A stretch of DNA of 64,000 bases, from NCBI RefSeq assembly GCF_019891545.1, contig NZ_JAHDIU010000001.1, forward strand, positions 186,001-250,000, read 5' to 3'. A program made the translations under genes and the position numbers. This document shows, one piece after another, positions 42,761 through 52,121 of the stretch; position 1 is the stretch's first letter, and the number at the start of each line of letters is the position of its first letter. The notes below the pieces were generated by a model, which was not told the DNA's origin, searched no databases, and was given only the letters and a program-made list of their open reading frames with translations. This stretch comes from Flavobacterium coralii. Lineage in GTDB: Bacteria; Bacteroidota; Bacteroidia; Flavobacteriales; Flavobacteriaceae.

Positions 42761-42899
42761 TAAAGGGGCTATCTCAAAAGTGTCATTCTGAACGAAGCGA
42801 TAGCAAAGTGAAGAATCTTAAGTGGTTGATTTTGTTAAGATTCCTCCTATCGTCGGAATGACAAAATGCTGGTAAAAGCACTTTTGAGACAGCTCCTTT
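42761..42899. repeat. Dispersed palindromic repeat, copy 2
   Basis: This is an inverted copy of the element at 11620-11757. It begins GGGGCTATCTCAAAAGTGTC and ends TTTTGAGACAGCTCC, with the inner arms GTCATTCTGAACGAAG and TCGTCGGAATGAC. It lies between the convergent 42262 and 42904 genes, so its hairpin could terminate both. Confidence 0.85.
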
Positions 42900-42903
42900 T
42901 CTT

Positions 42904-43731
42904 TTAATGCTTAGGCTCATATATAAGCCTCAGAAATGAACTGAAGCGTTCGTTTTCACGGTTAACAGGGATGCCAGTTACAATGCCAATCATTAAATTA
43001 TCGGCAAAGCCGACGCGCATCTGCGGCCTAATCGTCATGTCGAAATCACTGCCGTTTATTACCTTGTTAAACTCTATCCCTACAAAGTTTCTTGTACCGG
43101 GAATCATATAATGTATGTTAGAGTTTATCTCCCAATCGGTAACTGTTTCATTATGATTAAAATGATGCATTATTCTCGGGCCTGTATAAATGAGCGAGTG
43201 CAGATTATAGGGCCAGCTTTTGGCAATCACTAAAAAAGGATTATATACATTACCTGTAACCAACTGTGCGCTGTCATAACTGCTGAAATCAGTCAATTCA
43301 AATTCGTGTATGTACCCAATTGCCATAGATGTATTTATCTTATCGGATACAAAAAAAGAATATTGCCCTGCAAATTTAAAGCTCTGTAAGCGGTTGCCAG
43401 GTGCATTAGCATCGCTTCCGCTAACGGGATAATGAAACGAGAACGGAAGCTCCACTTCGAGCCCCAGTCTGTCGGCGGGCGCCCATTCATATTCCACTAA
43501 AGCAGTATATTCGTCATAAGTTGTTTTGTCGGTAAGACCGAGGCCGACGTTCCATTCCCGTTCGCCTTTTCGTGCCCCAAGGTCACGGATTAGGTCGATA
43601 TAAAGTGGCTCTGCGTGCAGTACTTTAACAGGCAGCTTTTCTTCGCTATGTGTTATATTATCGGTTTGTGCAAAGGTTTGCAGGGTGGCAAAGCATAACG
43701 CAACGCCACCAAAAAATGGTTTAAGTTTCAT
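42904..43731 (-). CDS. Exported HAEPLYID-family protein
   Basis: A 275-residue exported protein with a signal peptide (ATLQTFAQ end). The mature part opens with VLHAEPLYIDLIRDLGARKG, and HAEPLYID is the name-giving motif of a Bacteroidota family. Alternating strands and an aromatic C-terminus (RLIYEPKH) suggest an outer-membrane barrel. The function is not established. A partner gene at 43790 lies 58 bases upstream. Confidence 0.75.
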   Translation of the reverse strand: MKLKPFFGGVALCFATLQTFAQTDNITHSEEKLPVKVLHAEPLYIDLIRDLGARKGEREWNVGLGLTDKTTYDEYTALVEYEWAPADRLGLEVELPFSFHYPVSGSDANAPGNRLQSFKFAGQYSFFVSDKINTSMAIGYIHEFELTDFSSYDSAQLVTGNVYNPFLVIAKSWPYNLHSLIYTGPRIMHHFNHNETVTDWEINSNIHYMIPGTRNFVGIEFNKVINGSDFDMTIRPQMRVGFADNLMIGIVTGIPVNRENERFSSFLRLIYEPKH

Positions 43732-43789
43732 GAGATTTTCCTGATTTATAAATTAATGATTTTGCGCTTTAGCAGCGCAGGCTAAAAAT

Positions 43790-44176
43790 TTATATCAGGA
43801 AATCGGGAGGGGGAGAGGGTATTTCAAAGCAGTTTTCTGCCGTGTTTTCAATATAAAGATAAAACTTTTTACCTATTACTAAATCGTGCCCACCATTGTT
43901 TTGAAAGACAGCGGCAGGTATCAGGTAAAAAGTATTGCTTTTCTCTTTTTTAAATGAGCTTTCGGTATCATCATCGTCATATTCAGGAATAGCGTTGTCA
44001 AAATCCAGTACTTTTTCAACAATAAGCTCTATAACACTTTCCTGGTCGTTTATGCTTAGGTTGTCTTTTACCGCGTGAATATGTGCATCAGGAGCATCTA
44101 CACTAAGGTTAAGGATGTACAGCGCCATAAAGAGGCTCATCCATCTTAACGTAAAGTGTACTGGCTTGTTTGGCAT
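43790..44176 (-). CDS. Acidic membrane-associated protein of unknown function
   Basis: A 128-residue protein with one N-terminal hydrophobic segment (WMSLFMALYILNLSV), a HIH motif just after it, and an acidic run (EYDDDDTE). The C-terminal part contains a single cysteine and ends PSPPPDFLI. It is co-directional with the HAEPLYID gene 58 bases downstream, which suggests a pair. No family is recognised. Confidence 0.6.
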   Translation of the reverse strand: MPNKPVHFTLRWMSLFMALYILNLSVDAPDAHIHAVKDNLSINDQESVIELIVEKVLDFDNAIPEYDDDDTESSFKKEKSNTFYLIPAAVFQNNGGHDLVIGKKFYLYIENTAENCFEIPSPPPDFLI

Positions 44177-44208
44177 AGCGCAAAGCTAACCAATAAATTC
44201 AAAAAAAG

Positions 44209-44233
44209 AAAACCCGCCTGTATGACGGGTTTT
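44209..44233 (-). terminator. Terminator after lysA
   Basis: AAAACCCG / CGGGTTTT forms an 8-bp stem 30 bases past the lysA stop. An A run on the plus strand to its left gives the minus-strand U tract. Confidence 0.78.
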
Positions 44234-44262
44234 CATAAAGTAAATATATAACCTGATTGTAT

Positions 44263-45492
44263 TTACTCTGCAAGTGCAGGTACAGCATCAAAATCGAGCA
44301 CTACCTGCCTGCGTATAATATCATCAAACGTTTCCCTTTCGCGTATAAGGTGGCCTTTGCCGTTTAGCCAAAGTACTTCTGCAGGGCGGGTACGCGAATT
44401 ATAGTTGCTTGCCATGCTAAAGCAATATGCACCGGCATTACGAAAGCATAAAATATCTCCTTCTTTAATTTCCGCAATGCGGCGGTTGCTGCCAAAGGTG
44501 TCGGTTTCACATATATAGCCTACCACGCTGTAAAAACGTTCTTTGCCTTTAGGGTTGCTCAGGTTCTCGATATGGTGATATGAGCCATACAGCATTGGGC
44601 GAATCAGGTGGTTAAAGCCACTGTCAATCCCGGCAAAAACGGTAGATGTAGTTTGCTTAACCACGTTTACCCTTGCAAGGAAGTAACCTGCTTCACTAAC
44701 AAGAAATTTACCGGGCTCAAAGCACAGGGTTAAGTCACGGCCGTATTCTTTACAGAAACTGTTAAAGCGCTTCGTCAGCTTTTTGCCCAGTTCTTCTACA
44801 TTGGTTTGTATATCGTCTTTTTTGTAGGGTACTTTAAAGCCGCTTCCAAAGTCGATGAAATCCAGTTCTTTAAAGTTGGAAGCTGCTTTAAACAGTATTT
44901 CAGCAGCATATAGAAATACCTCTATATCCAGTATATCGCTGCCTGTGTGCATATGAATACCGTTTATGTGCATACCTGTATTTTCTACAATGCGCAGCAG
45001 GTGCGGCATCTGGTGTATGGATATACCGAACTTACTGTCAATATGGCCCACGGATATGTTGCTGTTGCCTCCAGCCATTACGTGCGGGTTAATACGTATG
45101 CAAACGGGCGTTGACGGATGCTTAGCCCCAAATTGTTCAAGGATGCTGAGGTTGTCTATATTTATCTGAACACCAAGTGCGGCTACCTCCTCGATTTCTT
45201 CCATAGATACACCATTGGGTGTATATATAATCTTTTCGGGGGCATAGCCTGCCATAAGACCTAATTGTACTTCCTGTATGGAAACGGTATCGAGCCCCGA
45301 GCCTAACTGTTTAAGGAACTTTAGCACCGATATATTACTAAGCGCCTTTACGGCATAATTGATACGCAGGCCATTTACTTTGCTAAATGCAGTTGTTAGC
45401 CTGTTATACTGCGCTTCTATTTTTGCAGCATCATATACATAAAGCGGACTCCCGAATTCTTCGGCAAGCTGCAATAAATGTGTAGTCTCCAT
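44263..45492 (-). CDS. lysA: Diaminopimelate decarboxylase
   Basis: Makes lysine from meso-diaminopimelate. This PLP-dependent class III decarboxylase has 409 residues. The PLP lysine is in INYAVKALSNISVLK (about 49), followed by YTPNGVSMEEI. The glycine loop is ELDFIDFGSGFKVPY, and the active-site CETDTFGSNR (about 326) lies near the C-terminus. It is monocistronic. A lysine riboswitch was looked for upstream and was not seen. Confidence 0.94.
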   Translation of the reverse strand: METTHLLQLAEEFGSPLYVYDAAKIEAQYNRLTTAFSKVNGLRINYAVKALSNISVLKFLKQLGSGLDTVSIQEVQLGLMAGYAPEKIIYTPNGVSMEEIEEVAALGVQINIDNLSILEQFGAKHPSTPVCIRINPHVMAGGNSNISVGHIDSKFGISIHQMPHLLRIVENTGMHINGIHMHTGSDILDIEVFLYAAEILFKAASNFKELDFIDFGSGFKVPYKKDDIQTNVEELGKKLTKRFNSFCKEYGRDLTLCFEPGKFLVSEAGYFLARVNVVKQTTSTVFAGIDSGFNHLIRPMLYGSYHHIENLSNPKGKERFYSVVGYICETDTFGSNRRIAEIKEGDILCFRNAGAYCFSMASNYNSRTRPAEVLWLNGKGHLIRERETFDDIIRRQVVLDFDAVPALAE

Positions 45493-45597
45493 TATTAATT
45501 GTTTGCAGCAAAATTAAACAGCAAAATCCTGCGGTACAAGATGCTGACAACTCTTTCACAAAATATAACAAAATGTTTTATTTATAACAATTATGTT

Positions 45598-46020
45598 TTA
45601 TATCTTTTCAAAAGTCAGTATGTAACCATCAGCATAAGGCTGCGTAAAGCGCATGGTGTTTCCTGTCACATTTACACATCCAAAATCAATGTTGGAGATC
45701 TTTATTGTATTCTGGCAGGCTTCGGGCGAGTCTGTATTCTCCACATATCCGTAAGTATAATTACCCGAATCGAAGAAATCAGTCTTTGCCTCATCGGTAT
45801 TATTATTTACTACGGTTACGGTATTATCCGTATTAAAAGTCCACTTCACTGCACCCGGTTCAAAATCGTCATCAATACCGGCTATAGAGCCGCTAACGTT
45901 TACAAGCTGCCATGTTGCCGGCTCTAACGGCTCACCAGAGTAGGGTAGCCTTCTGTCATCATCAGAGCATGATATAAACAAAAGGGCAAACAGCACAACG
46001 GAGAAAAGTTTTGTTTTCAT
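45598..46020 (-). CDS. Lipocalin-like lipoprotein
   Basis: A 140-residue lipoprotein (lipobox ALLFISC, Cys at about 18) with a compact beta-rich mature part (WQLVNVSGSIAG at its start and MRFTQPYADGYILTFEKI at its end). It resembles the small lipocalin-type lipoproteins of Bacteroidota, but no catalytic motif is visible. The function is unknown. Confidence 0.7.
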   Translation of the reverse strand: MKTKLFSVVLFALLFISCSDDDRRLPYSGEPLEPATWQLVNVSGSIAGIDDDFEPGAVKWTFNTDNTVTVVNNNTDEAKTDFFDSGNYTYGYVENTDSPEACQNTIKISNIDFGCVNVTGNTMRFTQPYADGYILTFEKI

Positions 46021-46143
46021 GATTTAAGGTTTTTATTTATAAAGATGCAGCGCTTAAAGTTTGGTTGCGTTTAGTAATTGTTATCTATAGCTTTTTAGCA
46101 GTAAAATTTTTAAAAATACTTTCAGCCATTGGATGTATTTTGC

Positions 46144-46151
46144 TATTTTTG
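46144..46151 (+). promoter_or_regulatory. Predicted -7 box of sucC
   Basis: TATTTTTG matches TAnnTTTG and lies 32 bases before the ATG at 46183. Confidence 0.5.
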
Positions 46152-46182
46152 TTCCACTTTTAATAAGATAAACGCATTAATT

Positions 46183-47376
46183 ATGAATTTACACGAATAT
46201 CAGGGAAAAGAAATACTTGCCAGCCATGGCGTTCGCGTTCAGAAAGGTATTGTTGCTAACAATGCTGTTGAGGCTGTTGCCGCTGCAAAAGAACTTACAG
46301 CAGAAACAGGTACCCAGTGGCACGTTATTAAGGCACAGATACATGCCGGAGGACGCGGTAAAGGCGGTGGCGTTAAGCTTGCAAAAAACCTACAGCAGGT
46401 AGAAGAGATTGCCGAGCAGATTATAGGTATGGACCTTATTACGCCGCAAACTCCCCCTACAGGTAAAAAGGTACACAAAGTACTTATTGCCGAAGACGTT
46501 TACTATCCCGGAGAAAGTGAAACTTCAGAGTTTTATATGTCTATACTTCTTAACAGGGGTAAAGGCCGCAATATGATCATGTATTCTACCGAAGGTGGTA
46601 TGGATATAGAGGAAGTTGCAGAAAAAACACCTCACCTGATATTTACAGAAGAAATAGACCCGGCTATAGGGCTACAGGGCTTCCAGTCAAGGAGGATTGC
46701 GTTTAACCTTGGCCTTTCGGGCAACGCTTTTAAAGAAATGGTACAGTTTGTACACGCGCTTTACAAAGCTTATACAGAAAGTGATGCTTCTCTTTTCGAG
46801 ATAAACCCGGTTCTTAAAACTTCTGACAACAAGATACTTGCCGTAGATGCTAAAGTAGTACTTGATGACAACGCCCTTTACAGGCAGAAGAAATATGCCG
46901 ATATGCGCGATGTGCGTGAAGAAAACCCGATTGAGGTTGAGGCAAAAGAAGTTGGGCTTAACTATGTTGACCTTGATGGTACAGTAGGCTGTATGGTTAA
47001 CGGTGCCGGACTTGCCATGGCAACTATGGACCTTATTAAGTATGCAGGCTTTGAGCCGGCTAACTTCCTTGATGTGGGCGGTACTGCAGATGCAAAAAGG
47101 GTTGAAACGGCTTTCCGTATCATCCTTCGTGACCCGAACGTAAAAGCCATACTTATCAATATTTTTGGTGGTATTGTTCGTTGCGACCGTGTTGCCCAGG
47201 GTGTGGTTGACGCATACAAGAACATGGGTGATTCTATTAAAGTGCCGATTATTGTACGTTTACAGGGTACAAATGCCGAAATAGCAAAAGAACTTATAGA
47301 TAATTCAGGCATGCCTATCCTTTCAGCTACCTTATTCCAGGAAGCTGCAGACCAGGTAAAAGCTGCTTTGAGCTAA
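46183..47376 (+). CDS. sucC: Succinyl-CoA ligase (ADP-forming) subunit beta
   Basis: Couples succinyl-CoA hydrolysis to ATP or GTP synthesis in the TCA cycle. I start at 46183 (MNLHEYQGKEILASHGV), the family start; the longer frame adds 18 unlikely residues. The 397-residue protein has the ATP-grasp part (VIKAQIHAGGRGKGGGVKLA, residues about 45-65) and the C-terminal ligase part with NIFGGIVRCDRVA and FLDVGGTADAKRV. No sucD is adjacent. A terminator follows. Confidence 0.94.
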   Translation: MNLHEYQGKEILASHGVRVQKGIVANNAVEAVAAAKELTAETGTQWHVIKAQIHAGGRGKGGGVKLAKNLQQVEEIAEQIIGMDLITPQTPPTGKKVHKVLIAEDVYYPGESETSEFYMSILLNRGKGRNMIMYSTEGGMDIEEVAEKTPHLIFTEEIDPAIGLQGFQSRRIAFNLGLSGNAFKEMVQFVHALYKAYTESDASLFEINPVLKTSDNKILAVDAKVVLDDNALYRQKKYADMRDVREENPIEVEAKEVGLNYVDLDGTVGCMVNGAGLAMATMDLIKYAGFEPANFLDVGGTADAKRVETAFRIILRDPNVKAILINIFGGIVRCDRVAQGVVDAYKNMGDSIKVPIIVRLQGTNAEIAKELIDNSGMPILSATLFQEAADQVKAALS

Positions 47377-47400
47377 TACAATAATATTCTAAAATACAGG

Positions 47401-47435
47401 AAAGCCCTCACAATTTTGCGAGGGCTTTTTCGTTT
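47401..47435 (+). terminator. Terminator after sucC
   Basis: AAAGCCCTC / GAGGGCTTT forms a 9-bp stem and is followed by a T run. Confidence 0.85.
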
Positions 47436-47555
47436 TTTATACTGTTGGATTAAATAACTATGAAAAAGAATATTTATCGAAAATGCTCACGTTTTATTGA
47501 TGAATGCTTCAGCTTCATTATTGAGTTTCTGTTTGACATTATTGAATTTTTACCT

Positions 47556-49742
47556 TCATTTTTCAAATTCTAAGCTCTTTTCGAGCTCTTTTAAAAAGCC
47601 CAGTACTTCCTCAACACTCTCCAGCCTGTATTTAGCGGCAGTATTGCCTTTACCCACTTTTACAGAATATTCATTTTCGCCTGTAAGCAATTCAAAAAGG
47701 TCTTCGTCTGTTTTATCATCGCCAAAGGCAATTACAAAATCATGCTCACCGCACAGAACGTTATTCTTGCAGGTAGTGCCTTTATGCGCCATATAGTGTT
47801 TTACCTCTATCACTTTGTTGCCGTCAATAATCTGTGTCGGTGTGTTGTGCATGTGGTTCTTGAGCAGCATTAACAACTCGCGGCTGGCGTTAAAGCCCTG
47901 CTTTTCATCTACATTGCGGTAGTGCCATGCCACACCAAACTCTTTAACCTCTACAAAGCTTTCAACATTGGTAGCTACATAGTCCTGCATAATGTCAATA
48001 ACCTGCTCTTTCCATTCCGGTGTGCCGGCAATTACGGGTTCCCATTCTGTATTTTTAATATAGCCGCCGTGCTCGGCAATCATTCCAATGTTAAGGTGCC
48101 CCAAATGTTCCTGAAGGAACTCCCTGTTACGCCCGCTTACTATCCATACCTCATTTTTAGGGTCTGCCGAAAGGTGTGCCAGCGTTTCCAGCACATCCTG
48201 ACCCGGTACTGCCATTTCCGGCCTTGCCTGCAGGTTTACCAGTGTGCCGTCAAAATCAAGCAGCAGCAGCCTTTTTTCTGAAGCTTCAAACTTTTGCAAA
48301 AGTATATTTCGTTCATCGCCGCTTAAAGTCTTAGCTTTGCTGTCGCGTTTGTGTATTTCTTCCGTTTCTTCCAGAAACCGTGACGCCCACCTGAAAACAT
48401 CATGCTTTTGCAGGTAACGCTGCATGCGTTCCAGCCTTCGTGCCTGTTCTTCTTCTTCCATGTTCAGGGAGTAATAAAGCTTGTCGGCTATCATTTCGGC
48501 ATCAAACGGGTTTATTGTGATAGCTTCCTTAAGTTCTTTCGCTGCACCTGCCATACTGCTTAAAATAAGCGCCCCACGCAGGTCTTTTCTTGATGCCACA
48601 TACTCTTTTGCTACAAGGTTCATTCCGTCGCGCACAGGCGATATAAGCGCTACATCGGCACTTGTATAAAGTGCTATCAGCTTATCAAAATCAACCGATT
48701 GGTACTGGTACACAATAGGTGTCCATTTATAGTTGCCCATATTACCGTTAATGCGGCCTATGTTAAGCTCTATCATTCGTTTACGCTCGCCGTACTTCTT
48801 TATCTCTTCCCTCGATGGTACCAGCACCAGCAGGAATACTACTTTTTCTTTCCATTCAGGATATTTTTGCAGGAATTTCTCAAAAGCATTCAGCCTGTTG
48901 GTTATACCCTTGGTATAGTCGAGCCTGTCAACTGAAAATATGATCTTTTTATCGCCATACAGCTCTTTAATTTCATCGCGAAGGGTAACAACCCTTTCTC
49001 TGTCGAAAGCGTCGTAAAACTTATTAAAATCGATGCTGATAGGGAAGGAGCCCGCTTTGGTGCGGTGTGAATCCTGGCTGAAGAGGAAATTTTTATGCGG
49101 TATGCCCAGTATTTTTTCTACACATTCTGTAAAGTGAATGGTGTTGTCCCATGTATGGAAGCCTGCCACATTACTACCCAGTATTCCCTCTAAGATGTAA
49201 CGCTTGGCCTTGTTAGGCAGTATCCTGAATATCTCAAAATTAGGGAACGGTATGTGCAGGAAGAAACCTATTTTGGCATCAGGATGATATTCCCTTACCA
49301 GCTTTGGCAGTCCTAAAAAGTGATAGTCGTGAATCCAGACAATATCGCCCGGTTCGTAAATACTGTTTATTTTTTCGGCAACAATTTCGTTTGCGGCTTT
49401 GTATGCTTCAAACCCATAGTCGGTATATTCCACAAAAGACGGGAAGTAATGAAAAAGCGCCCATAGCACCGAATTACTGAACACATTATAGAACTGGCGG
49501 TTAAGCTGCTTGTCTAAAAAAACAGGCTCAATGTCAAAATTCTTATCGTATTTATCTTTGTTTTCTTCCCATGTAGTTTTGTCAAAGTCGGCAACACCAA
49601 CCCAGGTAAGGTTCACATTGCTTTTTTCTGAATAAGAAAGTACTGCCGTAGCAAGCCCTCCGGCACTTTGTGTAATTTTTACTTTTTGTTTCTGTTTTTT
49701 TATAGATAGTGGTAGCCTGTAAGATACTGTAATGATTTTCAT
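47556..49742 (-). CDS. Bifunctional trehalose-6-phosphate synthase/phosphatase
   Basis: A 728-residue fusion. The N-terminal GT20 synthase domain (about 1-460) contains GDIVWIHDYHFLGLPKLV, FFLHIPFPNFEIFR and SVDRLDYTKGI. The C-terminal HAD phosphatase (about 480-728) contains LLLLDFDGTLVNL and FGDDKTDEDLF. It makes trehalose from UDP-glucose and glucose-6-phosphate, usually for osmotic and desiccation protection. I start at 49742 (MKIITVSYRLPLS); the longer frame start at 49787 adds 15 residues. Confidence 0.93.
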   Translation of the reverse strand: MKIITVSYRLPLSIKKQKQKVKITQSAGGLATAVLSYSEKSNVNLTWVGVADFDKTTWEENKDKYDKNFDIEPVFLDKQLNRQFYNVFSNSVLWALFHYFPSFVEYTDYGFEAYKAANEIVAEKINSIYEPGDIVWIHDYHFLGLPKLVREYHPDAKIGFFLHIPFPNFEIFRILPNKAKRYILEGILGSNVAGFHTWDNTIHFTECVEKILGIPHKNFLFSQDSHRTKAGSFPISIDFNKFYDAFDRERVVTLRDEIKELYGDKKIIFSVDRLDYTKGITNRLNAFEKFLQKYPEWKEKVVFLLVLVPSREEIKKYGERKRMIELNIGRINGNMGNYKWTPIVYQYQSVDFDKLIALYTSADVALISPVRDGMNLVAKEYVASRKDLRGALILSSMAGAAKELKEAITINPFDAEMIADKLYYSLNMEEEEQARRLERMQRYLQKHDVFRWASRFLEETEEIHKRDSKAKTLSGDERNILLQKFEASEKRLLLLDFDGTLVNLQARPEMAVPGQDVLETLAHLSADPKNEVWIVSGRNREFLQEHLGHLNIGMIAEHGGYIKNTEWEPVIAGTPEWKEQVIDIMQDYVATNVESFVEVKEFGVAWHYRNVDEKQGFNASRELLMLLKNHMHNTPTQIIDGNKVIEVKHYMAHKGTTCKNNVLCGEHDFVIAFGDDKTDEDLFELLTGENEYSVKVGKGNTAAKYRLESVEEVLGFLKELEKSLEFEK

Positions 49743-49873
49743 GTAAGGTGTTTTGCCGCTGAGAATTAGCGGAACGGTTACCTTCAAAATTACAAAACCA
49801 CGTCTTAACGCTTGTTTAACAAAGTGTTAGTTAACATTATTTTAGGAGGTTTTTATATATCTGTTAAAAACTG

Positions 49874-50413
49874 CTACTGTTTTTTATCAGACTCATAACG
49901 TAACAAGGCTTCATAAGGATTATCGCTTTTGAGCCCGAGTAAGTGGGCAAATGCAGGTTCTGTTTTGTAGCCTTGCTTTTTGAGCTTGATGATGCTGTTT
50001 TTAAAGTCGCTGCCTTTTTGTTGCAGTATGTCATATTCAATTATCATGTGCCGATAACCATATTGCCCGGTAACGGGAATATTCTGCCCGAAAATTTCAA
50101 TTTCGAAATCTTCTATAACAAAGTTAGCTATGACAGAAGCGTGTCCGTTAATGTCAGCTTCACGCAAATTAAAATTTTTATATAATGAGAAGTAGTGACT
50201 GACAGTATTTATAAACAATTCTTTATCTTGCCAATAACAAACAATATCAAGGTCGCTGCTGTCGATATTTATTTCTAAAGGAATAGTACCTGCAAGTACC
50301 GGTGTGAAATTTTGTAAATAATGCATAACACTATAAGTCGTCAATATCCTGTAGGCTTTTTGCTGTACAGTATTACCTGACTTTAAATAGTTAATGTTAT
50401 CCAGTTTATGCAA
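49874..50413 (-). CDS. DUF4269-family protein
   Basis: A 179-residue soluble protein with the nucleotidyltransferase-like DUF4269 pattern: PVLAGTIPLEINIDSSDLDI (the Asp pair that would bind metal) and FEIEIFGQNIPVTGQYGYRH. The reaction and substrate are unknown. It follows the DUF1456 gene by 5 bases on the same strand, suggesting co-transcription. Confidence 0.82.
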   Translation of the reverse strand: MHKLDNINYLKSGNTVQQKAYRILTTYSVMHYLQNFTPVLAGTIPLEINIDSSDLDIVCYWQDKELFINTVSHYFSLYKNFNLREADINGHASVIANFVIEDFEIEIFGQNIPVTGQYGYRHMIIEYDILQQKGSDFKNSIIKLKKQGYKTEPAFAHLLGLKSDNPYEALLRYESDKKQ

Positions 50414-50418
50414 CGGTT

Positions 50419-50838
50419 TTACAATTTTTTATTCTTACCATTATTAAACTTTACCTTTTGTACTACAGGCTCCTGTTTTTTAGGTTTAAAGGTTTTGCCT
50501 TTTGATGGTGCCTTACTTGCTGTTTGGCCTTTAGGCGCAGATGGTTTTTCTGTTGTAGCAGAAGATGTTTTGATTGCAGCTTTGTTTTTAGCCAGTATTT
50601 CCTGCGGATTTTTAGGATTTTCCTTTGTACCCCTCAGGTGTATAATAAGCCCGTTTAAAAAGTTACGCAACACCTGGTCACCGCACTCCATGTAATTTGG
50701 GTGGTCTGCATTACGGAAAAAAGCTCCGAGTTCAGCTTTGGAAATACGGAAATCTGCAAGTTGAAGTATTTCTACAATCTGGTCGTCCCTGAGCTGTAAA
50801 GCAACACGCAGCTTTTTAAAAATATCGTTGTTGTTCAT
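50419..50838 (-). CDS. DUF1456 (YehS-like) protein
   Basis: A 139-residue protein with two copies of the YehS/DUF1456 helical unit (DIFKKLRVALQLRDDQIVEI and MECGDQVLRNFLNGLIIHLR). It has a basic, proline-rich tail ending in KKL. The function is unknown. It sits between the esterase and DUF4269 genes. Confidence 0.85.
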   Translation of the reverse strand: MNNNDIFKKLRVALQLRDDQIVEILQLADFRISKAELGAFFRNADHPNYMECGDQVLRNFLNGLIIHLRGTKENPKNPQEILAKNKAAIKTSSATTEKPSAPKGQTASKAPSKGKTFKPKKQEPVVQKVKFNNGKNKKL

Positions 50839-50866
50839 ATTCGTCTTTTTGCAAAGGTAGCTAATA

Positions 50867-51661
50867 TTACCCGCCCTGTATCAGCCATAGGTAAGCTTCT
50901 GCAAATTGTTTGCTCCACAGGGCTTCGTTGTGCTTACCGCCCGGTATAATTTTCAGCTTTATGTTTTTGCCGTTTACCTTCCGCTTCAGCAGTTTTATCA
51001 TTCTTTCAACATCACTTACCATTTGCTCACTTTCGCTGTCGCCTGCCATAAAGTATAGTTTGGCGTCCATCTTTTTTGTGTTCTCTGTCAGGCGATATAT
51101 ATCATCAGTAAACCAAAAAGAAGGCGAGAATATACCTGCTCCTGCAAAAACTTCAGGATATTTTATCAGGGCATAATAAGATAACAGCCCCCCGAGTGAG
51201 CTGCCGAAGATATAGGTATGCCTGCGGCCTGTCTTTACCCTGTAGGTAGTGTCTACATAAGGCTTAACTGTATGCACTAAAAAATCAACGTAATTATCTG
51301 CTTCGCCACCACCATATTCAGGGTTGGGGTAGGGCGTGAGTTCTTTTAGCCGGGTCTCATTACCGTGCATAATACCCACAACAATTACCTGTGCCTTCAG
51401 GCTGTCGAGTGTTTCATCTACGCGCCACTCTCCTGCAAACGCTGTTTCGTCATCAAACAGGTTTTGTGCATCGTGCATATAAATTACCGGGTATTTTTTA
51501 TTGCTGCTATAGTAATTGTGTGGGAGGTAGATATAAATGCCTCTTTCTGCATTTAGTTGTGGTGACTGTAAGGTAATTTTAGTGATTGTACCGTTTGCTA
51601 AAGGCTGTTCACTTATGTTGCCGAAAGCTGCAAATGTTAATAACAAAATCAGAAGGCGCAT
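50867..51661 (-). CDS. Exported alpha/beta-hydrolase esterase
   Basis: A 264-residue hydrolase of the Fes/esterase D type with a likely N-terminal signal peptide. The nucleophile elbow is FGSSLGGLLSYYAL (Ser at about 160), and the catalytic His is in GGKHNEALW near the C-terminus. It shares long blocks with the paralogue at 53049: PVIYMHDxQNxFD, GIFSPSFWFTDDIY (GVFSPSFWFSEEIY in the paralogue) and KQFAEAYLWL. The paralogue lacks a signal peptide, so the two probably act in different compartments. The substrate is unknown. Confidence 0.85.
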   Translation of the reverse strand: MRLLILLLTFAAFGNISEQPLANGTITKITLQSPQLNAERGIYIYLPHNYYSSNKKYPVIYMHDAQNLFDDETAFAGEWRVDETLDSLKAQVIVVGIMHGNETRLKELTPYPNPEYGGGEADNYVDFLVHTVKPYVDTTYRVKTGRRHTYIFGSSLGGLLSYYALIKYPEVFAGAGIFSPSFWFTDDIYRLTENTKKMDAKLYFMAGDSESEQMVSDVERMIKLLKRKVNGKNIKLKIIPGGKHNEALWSKQFAEAYLWLIQGG

Positions 51662-51719
51662 ATAAATAACTTTGATTTTTAACTTTAAAAAGATAAATTA
51701 GCTAAAAATACAAATTATC

Positions 51720-52121
51720 ATGAGCACGTATGAAGAAAAATTAAGCCTGCTTTCAGAAATGATTGCGTTTGCCCAGATTGACGGGCAGGTGCATGAGCGG
51801 GAACACCAGTTTCTTTGTATTGTTGCTTCGCAGCTTAATGTCGATAAAAGTGATTTTGAAAATCTTTTTACGCACAAAGCTGAAAAAGTGATAATAAAAT
51901 CGGAACACCAGCGTATTTTGCAGTTTTACAGGCTGGCGCTTTTAATGCATGCCGACGGTGTGTTGCATGAAAACGAGCAGATAGCCATAAGGGAAATGGG
52001 TGTTAACATGGGATTAAGCCCCTTTGCCATGCGCAGCGTACTTGCAGAAATGCAAAAATCGCCTTCAGGGCTTATAGACCCTGATATACTTTTGGCGCTT
52101 TTCCGTGCGCAGCATAACTAA
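51720..52121 (+). CDS. TerB-like protein
   Basis: A 133-residue helical protein of the tellurite-resistance TerB family (EKLSLLSEMIAFAQIDGQVH at the start, and ADGVLHENEQIAIREMGVNM). Its end overlaps the convergent MscS gene by 4 bases. Tellurite resistance itself is not implied; many TerB proteins are general stress or membrane-associated factors. Confidence 0.82.
   Translation: MSTYEEKLSLLSEMIAFAQIDGQVHEREHQFLCIVASQLNVDKSDFENLFTHKAEKVIIKSEHQRILQFYRLALLMHADGVLHENEQIAIREMGVNMGLSPFAMRSVLAEMQKSPSGLIDPDILLALFRAQHN

Noticed and set aside
45493-45597. Lysine riboswitch before lysA
   Set aside because: The gap is about 105 bases and lacks the lysine aptamer core.
47497-47796. 99-codon plus-strand frame at the end of the trehalose gene
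   Set aside because: Mostly antisense to the phosphatase domain; serine/leucine-rich shadow.
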